Positions 36,512 to 44,869 of a DNA stretch of 64,000 nucleotides are shown piece by piece. The stretch spans positions 1 to 64,000 of the forward strand of contig WOVA01000003.1 of NCBI GenBank assembly GCA_009773155.1, read 5' to 3'. The DNA is from Elusimicrobiota bacterium (GTDB lineage Bacteria; Elusimicrobiota; Elusimicrobia; Elusimicrobiales; UBA9959). Every line of letters begins with the position of its first letter. The stretch's first letter is position 1. The translations under genes and the position numbers were made by a program. A model generated the notes under the pieces. The model had not been told where the DNA came from and did no database searches. It saw only the letters and a list, made by a program, of their open reading frames with translations.

Positions 36512-36594
36512 CAAAAACCCGCGTTTAGCGGGTTTTAGCACCCTCCTGAACTACGGGGGGTTTCAACGGGCGGCAGACCCAAGGGTCTGCGGCC
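36512..36594 (-). ncRNA. candidate small RNA or transcription attenuator upstream of ftcD
   Basis: A near-consensus promoter predicts an ~83-base transcript starting near 36594. It opens with a strong hairpin (CAGACC closing a CUUG tetraloop, extended by outer GGC/GCC pairs), has a central single-stranded or weakly paired region with CCCCCC and CAGGAGGG, and ends at a clear intrinsic terminator. It could be a free-standing sRNA or a leader that attenuates ftcD. It does not match SRP, 6S, tmRNA or the folate riboswitch as I know them. No protein of useful length is encoded. Confidence 0.55.
36514..36536 (-). terminator. intrinsic terminator (bidirectional form)
   Basis: AAAACCCGC and GCGGGTTTT form a perfect 9-base stem with a 5-base loop, followed on the minus strand by a T-tract. 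It ends the candidate RNA about 100 bases before the ftcD start. Confidence 0.8.
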
Positions 36595-36600
36595 AAGTAT

Positions 36601-36628
36601 ATTATAGCAGACGGTATTGACCTGTCAA
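36601..36628 (-). promoter_or_regulatory. consensus sigma-70 promoter
   Basis: TTGACA (36623-36628) and TATAAT (36601-36606), both perfect matches, are separated by 16 bases on the minus strand. It is the strongest promoter I found in the window. It drives the candidate RNA and potentially ftcD. Confidence 0.8.
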
Positions 36629-36644
36629 GACCCGGGAGCCGGAC

Positions 36645-37262
36645 TTAGGAGTCGGGGTTGTAAGGTTCCAGCGGGGGCGGGGGCAGTACCGGCTTCGGGT
36701 CGCCGAAATGGACGCTCAGGTAAAGGCAGAGATTATCGGCCGGGCCGACGTCCCCCACCCCGTCCGACTTCATGCTGAAGAGATGGCGCCAGACGGCCTC
36801 CAGTCCCAGCGGCAGGCCGAAGACCCGCCGCTTGACCCCGGCGCCCAGGGAGACGCCGAAGTTGGTGGCTGAGCCGGCGTCGAAGAGCGAAGAGCCGGCC
36901 GCGTAGGCGGAATGCTTCCAATGGAAAACGCCTGCGCCGGCCAGCAGCGTCCAGGTCCTGACGCCGGACGGAAAAGTCGCCCTGAGCGACGGGGCCAGGT
37001 GGAAAATATCTATCTTCAGGGCGCCGTTGGCGCGCGACCTATGGCCGCTCTCCAGGCCGGCCTCGAGGCCCCAGGCCAGGCGGTCGTCCACTTTCTTCCA
37101 GCCGGCGAAAGCGACCGCCGTGGCCGGCTTATAGCCGACATCCGGGTCGCCCCAGTCGCCGCCGAAAGGCATGGCCTGCCCGCCTTTCAGGTCGAAAGTG
37201 AGCGGCATACAGAAGCCCGGCGCGGGAGAGAGCAGCAGGGCCAGCAGCAGGCATCTTTTCAA
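36645..37262 (-). CDS. secreted or outer-membrane protein of unknown function
   Basis: The 205-residue protein has a signal peptide (about residues 1-18, ending PGFC). The rest is Gly- and aromatic-rich with alternating hydrophobic residues ending in LYLSVHFGD, like small outer-membrane beta-barrels of the OmpW or outer-membrane beta-barrel domain type. A C-terminal Pro-rich tail follows. It overlaps the upstream gene by four bases. Function unknown. Confidence 0.6.
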   Translation of the reverse strand: MKRCLLLALLLSPAPGFCMPLTFDLKGGQAMPFGGDWGDPDVGYKPATAVAFAGWKKVDDRLAWGLEAGLESGHRSRANGALKIDIFHLAPSLRATFPSGVRTWTLLAGAGVFHWKHSAYAAGSSLFDAGSATNFGVSLGAGVKRRVFGLPLGLEAVWRHLFSMKSDGVGDVGPADNLCLYLSVHFGDPKPVLPPPPLEPYNPDS

Positions 37263-37681
37263 GGTTTCTTCTCCGGGGCCGAAGACTTCCGTTCGTTCTT
37301 TCCGTCTCCACCTTCGGCCTTCCCGCCTTTACCGGCGGGGCCGGGCTTCTCCTCGCCCGGCCGGGGGTTCCCCCCGCCGGGGAGAAGGGCCTTAAGCGCG
37401 GCCAGCTCTTTTTCGTGGGAAGTTCTCAATTCTTTCATGGCCCCGTGCGCCTCGGACCGCGGCTTGCCCTCCAGGGAGCGAGCCAGCGCGCCGGCCTCGG
37501 CCGCCTGTTTCTTCCTGAGCGCGGCTATCTCCGAATTCCGCAGGCGCTTGAGCTCCGGCCCGGAAAGAGCCGCGGTGCTGACGGCGACCGGGGCCGTGGA
37601 TACCGTAAGCCCGGCCGGCAGGGCGGTCTGCGCCTCGGCCGGCGCGGCGCTCAACAGTACGGTTAAAATGTATCCGAGCAT
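37259..37681 (-). CDS. secreted coiled-coil protein of unknown function
   Basis: The 140-residue protein has a signal peptide to about residue 18 and a charged alpha-helical middle (ELKRLRNSEIAALRKKQAAE), probably a coiled coil, then a low-complexity Gly/Pro/Lys tail. It lies between the epimerase and the barrel-like protein, overlapping the latter as ATGA. A periplasmic structural or chaperone role is conceivable. No family recognised. Confidence 0.5.
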   Translation of the reverse strand: MLGYILTVLLSAAPAEAQTALPAGLTVSTAPVAVSTAALSGPELKRLRNSEIAALRKKQAAEAGALARSLEGKPRSEAHGAMKELRTSHEKELAALKALLPGGGNPRPGEEKPGPAGKGGKAEGGDGKNERKSSAPEKKP

Positions 37682-37684
37682 ATC

Positions 37685-38773
37685 TCACCTCTCCGCTAGT
37701 ATCTTAGGCACCGCGCCTATGCCGGCCTTAACCGCGGCCAGGTCATAAGTCCCGTCGGGACCGGGGCCGGCGAAACCGGCAGTGACCCTGTCCTTTATGA
37801 AGAAAGGGGTATCCAGGTCGATGAAGTCGAAACCGCCCAGTCCGGCCGCGAAATGCGCGGCGCAGAGCGACGACAGGCGGCTTTCCAGCATCTCTCCCAT
37901 CATCAGCTTCACGCCGCGGGCCCGGGCCAGGCGGTAGACCTCCAGCGACTGGGCGAGCCCGAGCTTCATCAGCTTGATGTTCAGGCCGCTTACGCCGGCC
38001 CGCAGCAGGCGCATGGCGTCCGCCAGGGAATAGAGGCTCTCGTCGGCGCAGACCGGGAAATCGAAATCGCGGGAAAGGGCGGCCAGTCCCTCGAAATCCT
38101 CTTTCTTCACCGGCTGTTCCAGTACGGAAGGCTTTATGCCGGCGCGGCCAAGGTCCTTTATGAAAGAGCGCGTCTCACGGACGGTCCAGGCGCAGTTGGC
38201 GTCGAGGAATACTCTCGCCTTCGGGGCGGCGCGCCTGACGGCGGCCAGCCGCCGCAGATCGTTATCATAGTCGATGCCGACCTTGATCTTGAAGATCCCC
38301 ATCCCCCTGGCCCGGTAGAACGAGACAAAATCGAAAGCCTGCTCCGGCGTGCCTATGACGACGGTTATGTCGGTCCTCGACGGGGCGAGCCTGTTCCCGT
38401 AGAGCTTCCAGAAAGGGACCTTCATGCTCCTGGCCAGCGCGTCGAGCACGGCCATCTCGGCGGCCGCCAGCGCGGCCCTGTTGCGGTCCAGCCTCTCGCG
38501 CAGCCCCCGCAATATAAGGTCGTAGGAGTCGATATCGCGTCCCCTCAGCCAGTCCGCGGCGCCGCGCAGGGCGGTGAGCGTCCCGTCGAGGGTTTCGCCG
38601 GTTATATGGGGGGCCACGCCGGCCTCGCCGAAACCGCGGACTCCGCCGGCGAGGCGTACCTCGAAGACGGCGTTATCGAGGTCCTTATGGCTGCCCGAAG
38701 AGATGGTGAAAGGCTGGGTCAGCCCGCCCCGCAGCCTCGCCGCCGCGGCGGACTTTATGACGGTCTCTTTCAT
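37685..38773 (-). CDS. enolase-superfamily dipeptide epimerase-like enzyme
   Basis: The 362-residue protein has the muconate lactonising enzyme subgroup residues: KIKVG with the first catalytic Lys, metal ligands in FLDAN, LEQPV and CADES, and the second Lys in NIKLMK. L-Ala-D/L-Glu epimerases, which recycle murein peptides, share this pattern; o-succinylbenzoate synthase is an alternative. ATG at 38773 overlaps the upstream transferase stop as ATGA. Its position next to cell-wall genes favours a murein peptide role. Confidence 0.8.
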   Translation of the reverse strand: MKETVIKSAAAARLRGGLTQPFTISSGSHKDLDNAVFEVRLAGGVRGFGEAGVAPHITGETLDGTLTALRGAADWLRGRDIDSYDLILRGLRERLDRNRAALAAAEMAVLDALARSMKVPFWKLYGNRLAPSRTDITVVIGTPEQAFDFVSFYRARGMGIFKIKVGIDYDNDLRRLAAVRRAAPKARVFLDANCAWTVRETRSFIKDLGRAGIKPSVLEQPVKKEDFEGLAALSRDFDFPVCADESLYSLADAMRLLRAGVSGLNIKLMKLGLAQSLEVYRLARARGVKLMMGEMLESRLSSLCAAHFAAGLGGFDFIDLDTPFFIKDRVTAGFAGPGPDGTYDLAAVKAGIGAVPKILAER

Positions 38774-39924
38774 CGCGTCCCGCTCCTTGTCTTTTCTTCT
38801 TCCGTGCTCTCCCTGCCCAGAAGCATCAGCACCACCACTATGGCGAAGATCATCACGCTCTGCAGCAGCAGAAAAATGGTGCCCGTCGTGGAGGCGGTAT
38901 GCCGCACCGTCCAGGCCCCGAGGCCCAGGCAGAGATTGAGCAGCAGTATGAAGCCCACGGTCTGCCGCACGCCCAGGCCGAGCTTCATCAGGCGATGGTG
39001 AAAATGGTCCCTGCCCGTGTATTCCAGCCATTCCTTCACCGTGGAGATCTGGCCGTTCTTTATCCGGGAGACGGTGGTGTAGATGAGGTCGAAGACCGGG
39101 ATGCCCAGCACCAGCAGCGGCGTGCTCAGCGCCACCGCGGGATTGCCGGTGGCCCAGCTGCCGTAAACCGCCAGGCAGCCGAGCAGAAAACCTATCAGCG
39201 TGGAGCCTCCGTCGCCGAGGAACATCCTGGCCGGGTGCCAGTTCACGGTGAGGAAGCCCGAGCAGGCCCCGGCCAGCGCGGCCGAGAGGAAGGCCACCTC
39301 GTACTGGTTGGAATTCCAGGCGATGCCGACGAAAAGCAGCGAGCAGACCGCGCCCATGGCCGGGGCCAGGCCGTCGATGCCGTCCATGAAATTGAAAGCG
39401 TTGGTTATCCCGACCAGCCAGATCACGGTCAGCGCGAAGGAGAGCGCGTCTCCTCCCGGCAACTGCTGCGCGAAAGTCAGCTTGAGCCCGGCGCCGGCCG
39501 TGACGGCAGCCGCGGCGACCTGCCAGAAAAGACGCGTCCTGGCCCGCAGGCTCTTCACGTCGTCTATGAACCCCAGCGTGAAGATAATGGCGGCCCCCGC
39601 GGCTATCCCCAGCAGGAGCGGAGAGAATTGCTGGTTGCGCAGCAGCGCCAGCGCGAGAGCGAGGAAGACGGCCAGGCCGCCCAGCCGCGGCGTGGGATAG
39701 ACGTGCACCCTCCTGGGCCCGGGCTGGTCCACGGCGCCCAGGCGGCGGGCGGCATAAGCGGCCAGGGGCACGGCCAGCGAGCAGAAGAAAAAGGCTATGA
39801 AAAAGATATAGATCCAGCGCTGGCCGCTGGTCCAGGTCCAGGCGGAGAAGCCTCCCGGCGGGATTATGGCGAGAAGCCCGACGAGGGCCAGGAAGAAAGT
39901 GACGTCCCTGGCCCGCTTCATCAT
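38770..39924 (-). CDS. undecaprenyl-phosphate sugar-1-phosphate transferase (WecA/TagO-like)
   Basis: The 384-residue polytopic membrane enzyme belongs to the MraY/WecA family. It has VDQPGPRRVHVYPTPRLGG, GFIDDVKSLRA, NAFNFMDGIDGLA and FLGDGGSTLIGF, with the Asp-rich magnesium site. It would start O-antigen, teichoic-acid-like or capsule synthesis on a lipid carrier. Overlaps the PIG-L deacetylase gene by four bases, which supports a joint role in glycan building. Confidence 0.88.
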   Translation of the reverse strand: MMKRARDVTFFLALVGLLAIIPPGGFSAWTWTSGQRWIYIFFIAFFFCSLAVPLAAYAARRLGAVDQPGPRRVHVYPTPRLGGLAVFLALALALLRNQQFSPLLLGIAAGAAIIFTLGFIDDVKSLRARTRLFWQVAAAAVTAGAGLKLTFAQQLPGGDALSFALTVIWLVGITNAFNFMDGIDGLAPAMGAVCSLLFVGIAWNSNQYEVAFLSAALAGACSGFLTVNWHPARMFLGDGGSTLIGFLLGCLAVYGSWATGNPAVALSTPLLVLGIPVFDLIYTTVSRIKNGQISTVKEWLEYTGRDHFHHRLMKLGLGVRQTVGFILLLNLCLGLGAWTVRHTASTTGTIFLLLQSVMIFAIVVVLMLLGRESTEEEKTRSGTR

Positions 39925-40550
39925 TTCTTAAGCCTGAGGAGGGAATCGATCATGGCGCGCTGGGGCATGAAGCCCTCGGCGTACTTGACGCGGCCCTGGA
40001 AGCCGCGGAAGACGGCCGCGCTGCGGGCGCTCTCGACTATCGAGAGGTTCTTGACGCGGGTCTTGTAGACCTGGGAGGAGTGGCACTTGAGCAGCCGGAC
40101 CTTGGTCGCCAGCACGCCGCCGATATCGGCGAAGAGCGACGGAGAGAAATTAATAGTGGTCGGCACCTCGTAGAACAGCAGGTTGGGCGAATAGCGCGCC
40201 GCGGTGACGGCCGCCTGAGCCGCCGCGCGGTGGTCCTGGTGCGTGTCGTCGGGGTTGTTGACCAGTATGAGGTCCGGGCGGCATTCGGTTATGGCGTCCT
40301 CGACGCGGCGGATCAGTACCCGGTCCAGCGCCATCTCGGTATCCTTCCAGCCGCCCCAGATCAGCCTGGCCTTGAGCAGCGCGGCCGCCCGCTCCTGCTC
40401 CCGCCGCCTGACCTCCGCCGTCCCCCCGACGCACCCGTCCGAAAGGACCAGCATGCAGAGTTTATGGCCGGACTTCGACAGCCTGGCCATCAGGCCGCCG
40501 CAGCCTATCTCAAGATCGTCCGGATGGGCACCGATTCCCAGTATCCTCAT
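39921..40550 (-). CDS. PIG-L/LmbE family deacetylase
   Basis: The 209-residue protein has the zinc-binding AHPDD motif (GAHPDDLEIGCGG) and HQDHRAA with the C-terminal HxxH-type ligand in KCHSSQ. The family removes acetyl groups from N-acetylglucosamine-linked substrates such as bacillithiol or lipid-linked sugars. It shares ATGA with the WecA/TagO-like gene, so a GlcNAc-lipid is a plausible substrate. Confidence 0.87.
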   Translation of the reverse strand: MRILGIGAHPDDLEIGCGGLMARLSKSGHKLCMLVLSDGCVGGTAEVRRREQERAAALLKARLIWGGWKDTEMALDRVLIRRVEDAITECRPDLILVNNPDDTHQDHRAAAQAAVTAARYSPNLLFYEVPTTINFSPSLFADIGGVLATKVRLLKCHSSQVYKTRVKNLSIVESARSAAVFRGFQGRVKYAEGFMPQRAMIDSLLRLKK

Positions 40551-40563
40551 GATGTATATCTCC

Positions 40564-41364
40564 CTATTGCCTCGCGCTCTCGGCGCCTTCCGCCACCAGG
40601 GCGGCGTCCACCGCCGGAACGCCTTTGGAGAAGGCGGCGAGCAGGCTCATATTGGCGATATTGTTGATCCAGCGCGGGATGCCGCCGGAGCGGTCATAGA
40701 CCAGGTCCAGCGCCTCCGGCAGGAATATCCCGTCGGCGCCGCCGGCCACGCCCAGGCGGTGACGCACATAGGCCGCCGTCTCCTCCCGGTCCAGCGCGGG
40801 CAGATTGTAGCTCAGCGTTATCCGCTGGCTGAACTGTTTGTTGGAATCGAGTTTCTCCCTGAGCTCGGGCTGGCCCGAGAGCAGCAGCGTCACCAGGAAC
40901 CGGGTCTCGGTCTGGAAATTGAGCAGCAGCCGCAGTTCCTCGAAGACATGCTCGTTGTCGATGAGCTGCGACTCGTCTATCGCTATCACGACGTGCTTGC
41001 CGTCGTTGAAAGTCTCGCGGACGAACTTTTCCAGGCCCATCAGGACGTCTTCCTTGCTGCGTGGCACGTTGTAGCCGGTGAAATTGTGAAGTATCATGCG
41101 CAGCAGGCCGAGGTCGTCCAGGCGCGGATTGTTGACGAAGGAGAAGACGCAGCCCTTCTTCTTGTAATCCCGCTCCAGGGCGCGCAGCACCAGGGTCTTG
41201 CCGCAGCCGTACACGCCGGTCAGGACCGCGCAGGCCTTGCGCTCCTCCACCACGTAGCGCAGGCGCGAGGAAGCCTCCCTGTGCTTCTCCGACTCGTAGA
41301 AGAAGTCGGTGTCGGGGGTGTTCTCGAAAGGCAGCTTGCGCAGGTTCCAGTGTTTGAGATACAT
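40564..41364 (-). CDS. ExeA/GspA-like AAA ATPase
   Basis: The 266-residue ATPase has an N-terminal WNLRKLPFENTPD motif typical of ExeA-like proteins, Walker A GVYGCGKT near residue 50 and Walker B VVIAIDESQ. Family members are linked to secretion or transposition (TniB/ExeA). No secretion or transposase gene is adjacent. The short gap to mcsB (41365-41402) carries TATAAT on the minus strand, so it may have its own promoter. Confidence 0.8.
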   Translation of the reverse strand: MYLKHWNLRKLPFENTPDTDFFYESEKHREASSRLRYVVEERKACAVLTGVYGCGKTLVLRALERDYKKKGCVFSFVNNPRLDDLGLLRMILHNFTGYNVPRSKEDVLMGLEKFVRETFNDGKHVVIAIDESQLIDNEHVFEELRLLLNFQTETRFLVTLLLSGQPELREKLDSNKQFSQRITLSYNLPALDREETAAYVRHRLGVAGGADGIFLPEALDLVYDRSGGIPRWINNIANMSLLAAFSKGVPAVDAALVAEGAESARQ

Positions 41365-41402
41365 GGATTACATTTAATTATAAATAGCGCCGCAAAGCAA
41401 AG

Positions 41403-42458
41403 TCAGCCAAGCCTGGAGCGCACGAATTCCGCCCTGGCTGCGTCCCTGCGCCCGGGCGGCAGCTCCCTGCCGGCCCTGGCGGAAAGGTGGGCGGGCTGGG
41501 TCTGTATGGTCATCTGGTTGAGCGTGTCGAGGTCCAGGCCCAGCCGCAGGCCCATAGCCAGACCCATGCGCGCCATCGAGGCGTTCTGCATGAACTCCTC
41601 GTAGCTCATCAGGCGGGCCCCGGAGAGCAGCGCGCGCGCGCGGTGCACGGCGTCCTCGGTCTTGAGCCTCAGCGCGGGACGCAGCAGGTCCTCGCGCGCC
41701 TTGATCTCGAAATTTATCAGGTTGCGGATGACCCGCCGCACGCTCCCGGCTAACTCCTCCTCGCTCCGGCCGAGGCAGACCGAGTTGGAGATCTGGTAAA
41801 GGTCTCCCAGCACATAGGTCCCCTCGCCGTACATGCCCCGCGCGGTCACGCCAAGGTGGGACAGGCTTTCCAGCGCCGGCCCGAGCCGGCCGGCGCGGCC
41901 GAGAGCCGGCAGGTGCACCATGCAGGAGACGCGCAGGCCGGTGCCGGTATTGGTGGGGCAGGCCGTCAGGAAACCGGACTCGGAGCCGTAGGCGTAAGGC
42001 AGGACGGCGCCGAGCCCGGTCTCGGCGGAGGAAGCCAGTTCCAGGCATTTCTCGACGGAAAAACCGGGCAGGATGGCCTGCAGCCTGAGGTGGTCCTCCT
42101 CGTTGACCATCGCGGAGAGAGTCTCGTCCGAGGCGATCACCACGGCCTGCGCGCCCGCGGCGGCCGCGAGATTATGGGAGATATGGCGGCGCTCCACCAG
42201 GAACCGCTTCTCCAGGGGGGAGAGCGTCTCCAGCGCCGCCTCCCGCGAACGGGGAAAAAGCCTGGAGGCCTTCACGGCCTCGAGCACCCTGCGTCTCAGC
42301 TCGGCCTGGGACTGGCGGGCGGCCCGGCCGGGGAAAGGGAAGCCGTGCAGGTTGCGGGCGAAGCGCACGCGGGTGGAGAAGACTATATCCGGCCAGTCCC
42401 CCTCCGCGGCGGCCCAGTTTATCCTGTCCCGGAACCAGGAGAGCAGTTTACCTGCCAT
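41403..42458 (-). CDS. mcsB: protein arginine kinase
   Basis: The 351-residue enzyme is an ATP:guanidino phosphotransferase that phosphorylates arginine residues of proteins, marking them for Clp degradation in Firmicutes. Visible features are FSTRVRFARN near residue 27, NEEDH at 120-123 (carboxylates and catalytic base region) and the active-site Cys at 167 in CPTNTGTG. It overlaps mcsA by 11 bases. The creatine-kinase-like N-terminal lobe is reduced as in all McsB. No clpC is in the window. Confidence 0.93.
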   Translation of the reverse strand: MAGKLLSWFRDRINWAAAEGDWPDIVFSTRVRFARNLHGFPFPGRAARQSQAELRRRVLEAVKASRLFPRSREAALETLSPLEKRFLVERRHISHNLAAAAGAQAVVIASDETLSAMVNEEDHLRLQAILPGFSVEKCLELASSAETGLGAVLPYAYGSESGFLTACPTNTGTGLRVSCMVHLPALGRAGRLGPALESLSHLGVTARGMYGEGTYVLGDLYQISNSVCLGRSEEELAGSVRRVIRNLINFEIKAREDLLRPALRLKTEDAVHRARALLSGARLMSYEEFMQNASMARMGLAMGLRLGLDLDTLNQMTIQTQPAHLSARAGRELPPGRRDAARAEFVRSRLG

Positions 42459-42945
42459 CGCCCAACTCCCTGATGGCGTCGCGCAGCCCGGCCGCGGCCT
42501 CGAAATCCTCGCGGGCGACGGCGGCCTTGAGGGCGGCGCGGATCGCCTCCAGTTTCTCCCCCCGCTCCCTCTCCGAAAGGTCGGAAAGATTATCCCGGTA
42601 CCTGCGGCCGGAATGTGTGGAGGAGCCGTGTATGCGGGTGAGCAGCTCGCGCAGCTGCGCCCCGAAATACCTGTAGCAGGACGGGCAGCCCAGCCGCCCG
42701 CTCTCGCGGAACTCGGCGTACCTGAGTCCGCATTCGCCGCAGGCCAGGGGCTTGCGCTCGCTGGGCATCAGTTCCTTTACGAAGCCGCCCATCGGCCCCA
42801 GGCCGTGCGGCTGGTGCTCCCCCGCGTGCCTCTCGCTGCGCTTCAGGGCGCAGGCGGCGCAGAGGTGCATCTCGGTCACCTTGTTATTGATCGCGGCCTT
42901 GAGAAAGACGGTGGCCTGGGCCTTATGACAGTCCCGGCAGAGCAT
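42448..42945 (-). CDS. mcsA: McsB activator (zinc-finger/UVR-motif protein)
   Basis: The 165-residue protein has three pairs of Cys (C3/C6 and C29/C32; C69/C72 with C87/C90) forming zinc-finger-like sites, and a C-terminal UVR motif (EDFEAAAGLRDAIREL), the standard McsA layout. In Bacillus it activates McsB. It overlaps lolD by one base upstream and mcsB downstream, so all three are translationally coupled. Confidence 0.9.
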   Translation of the reverse strand: MLCRDCHKAQATVFLKAAINNKVTEMHLCAACALKRSERHAGEHQPHGLGPMGGFVKELMPSERKPLACGECGLRYAEFRESGRLGCPSCYRYFGAQLRELLTRIHGSSTHSGRRYRDNLSDLSERERGEKLEAIRAALKAAVAREDFEAAAGLRDAIRELGDGR

Positions 42946-43616
42946 CAGCGCGGCACCTCGGAAAGCTTTCCCCCTTCCAGGCGGAGGAGCCTGGAAGCGC
43001 AGCGGGCGGCCTCTTCGTTATGGGTGACCATCAGCACCGCGGTGCCCCGCGTACCGATCTCCCTGAGGTCGTCCAGGACTATTTTGGCGTTGTGCCGGTC
43101 CAGGTTGCCCGTCGGCTCGTCGGCGATCAGCAGCTCCGGCGAGTTGCGCAGGCCGCGAAGTATGGCGGCGCGCTGCTTCTCGCCGCCCGAGATCTCCATC
43201 GGCACCTTGCCGGCTATCTCGGCCAGGCCGAAACGCTCCAGCAGGGCCAGCGCCTTCGCCGGGTCCGGGCGGCCGGCCAGGCGGGCGGGCATATCAATAT
43301 TTTCGAGCACCGTGAACTCTGGCAGCAGCGAGTCGAACTGAAAGATGAAGCCGAGTTTGTCCCGGCGCAGCCCGGAACGCTCCGTCTCGTCGAGGGAGCC
43401 GGCGCCGCGGCCGAAGACGCGCAGGGTCCCGCTGAAAGAATCGTCGAGCAGCCCGATGAGGTGCAGCAGCGTGGATTTGCCGGAGCCGGAGGGGCCGGTC
43501 AGCGCGACGAACTCCCCCCGGCGTATGTGCATATCCACTTCCTCCAGGACCAGCATCTGCTCGCGGCCCTGGGTATAGCTCTTGCTGACGCTCTCAAGTT
43601 CTACGATCCTGTCCAT
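42945..43616 (-). CDS. lolD: lipoprotein-releasing ABC transporter ATP-binding protein
   Basis: The 223-residue ATPase has GPSGSGKST (Walker A), SGGEKQR (signature), LLIADEPTGNLD (Walker B) and the switch His in MVTHNEEAA. With the LolC/E permease it transfers lipoproteins out of the inner membrane. I prefer the second ATG (MDRIVELESV) at 43616; an in-frame ATG at 43628 overlaps the permease stop and is possible. Confidence 0.88.
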   Translation of the reverse strand: MDRIVELESVSKSYTQGREQMLVLEEVDMHIRRGEFVALTGPSGSGKSTLLHLIGLLDDSFSGTLRVFGRGAGSLDETERSGLRRDKLGFIFQFDSLLPEFTVLENIDMPARLAGRPDPAKALALLERFGLAEIAGKVPMEISGGEKQRAAILRGLRNSPELLIADEPTGNLDRHNAKIVLDDLREIGTRGTAVLMVTHNEEAARCASRLLRLEGGKLSEVPR

Positions 43617-43620
43617 AGGG

Positions 43621-44841
43621 CTACCCATAGCGTATGGCGTCCACGGGGTTGAGTTTCGCCGCGCGCGAGGCCGGATAAAGGGCGCTCAGCGAGCAGAGGC
43701 TGAAGCTGGCCAGCGCGGTGAGCAGGATGTCCAGCGCGTCCAGCTTCACCGGCACCTTGGTGATGTAATAGATGTCGGAGGGCAGCTCTATGACGGGATA
43801 ATAACCTATGAAGAGCGATATTACCACGCCCAGCAGGACGCCGAGCAGCGTGCCGGCCAGGCCGATCAGGGCCCCCTCCAGCAGGAAGATGCGGCGTATC
43901 AGGCCGGGCCCGGCGCCCATGGCGCGCAGTATGCCGATGTCCCGCATCTTCTCGACGGTCATCATCAGCAGGTTGGAGGCGATGGTGAAAGTGGCCACCA
44001 GTATGATAAGCGCCAGCACCAGCGACATGACGAACTTCTCCAGCTTCAGCGCGGCGAAGAGGGTGCGGTTCATGTCGGCGTACGTCTTGACCGTGAAAGG
44101 AAAACCCAGCGAACCGCGCAGGTCCTCCGCCGCCGCCGGGGCCAGGTCCAGGTCCTTCAGCCTTACGCCGAAGCCGTTGGGCTCGCCCTGCATGCCGAAG
44201 AATTCCGAAGCCTCTTTCAGGCCGCAGTAGGCCATGGTATTGTCATACTCGTAGTAGCCCGTGCGGGACAGCCCGGCGACGCGGAATTTCTTCATGCGCG
44301 GCAGCAGCCCCAGCCCCGAGTCGGCCGAGCGCGGCGAGACCAGTATGACCTCGTCGCCGGTCCAGGCGCCCAGACCCTTGGCCAGTTCCTCGCCGAGTAT
44401 TATGCCCGGCACGCCGTCAACCGGCGCGAGGGCGTCCCAGGAGCCGCGCACGAGCGAATCCTTCAGGGAATTGACCCGCGCCTCGGCGGCCGGGTCCACG
44501 CCCCTGACCACGGCGCCGGTGGAGCGGTTGTCGAAAGTTATTATCCCCTGCCCCAGCGCGAAGGGCGAGACCGCCAGCACGCCGGGCGCGGCCGCTATCC
44601 TGGCGGCGGCGCGCTCCCCGTCGCCGGGGCGCATCTGGCCATAGACCAGGATATGGGCCTGCGCGTCTATTATCTTGTTGCGTATGTCGGTCTGGAAGCC
44701 GTCCATGATGGACAGCGTGACGATGAGGGCGGCGACGCCGAGGGCGACGCCGGCCACGCCGATGAGGGTAGTGACCACGGAGAACAGCCCCTTGCGCTTG
44801 GCGCTGAGGTAGCGGAGGGCGATGAACGTCTCTGGAGCCAT
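43621..44841 (-). CDS. lipoprotein-releasing permease (LolC/LolE family)
   Basis: The 406-residue membrane protein has four transmembrane segments: one near residue 25-45, three in the last third around 260-385, with a large periplasmic MacB-PCD domain between. SAKRKGLFSVVTTLIG and the FtsX domain AxMGAGPGLI are family hallmarks. A single LolC/E-type subunit is seen, as in species with a LolF-type homodimer. Next to lolD. Confidence 0.9.
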   Translation of the reverse strand: MAPETFIALRYLSAKRKGLFSVVTTLIGVAGVALGVAALIVTLSIMDGFQTDIRNKIIDAQAHILVYGQMRPGDGERAAARIAAAPGVLAVSPFALGQGIITFDNRSTGAVVRGVDPAAEARVNSLKDSLVRGSWDALAPVDGVPGIILGEELAKGLGAWTGDEVILVSPRSADSGLGLLPRMKKFRVAGLSRTGYYEYDNTMAYCGLKEASEFFGMQGEPNGFGVRLKDLDLAPAAAEDLRGSLGFPFTVKTYADMNRTLFAALKLEKFVMSLVLALIILVATFTIASNLLMMTVEKMRDIGILRAMGAGPGLIRRIFLLEGALIGLAGTLLGVLLGVVISLFIGYYPVIELPSDIYYITKVPVKLDALDILLTALASFSLCSLSALYPASRAAKLNPVDAIRYG

Positions 44842-44869
44842 ATTCCTCGGCGGCCGCGGCGATGGCCGG

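Noticed and set aside
36512-36594. SRP RNA, 6S RNA or folate riboswitch
   Set aside because: The SRP GGAAGGAAGC core, the 6S bulge layout and the known folate aptamer core are not present. Left as an unclassified candidate.
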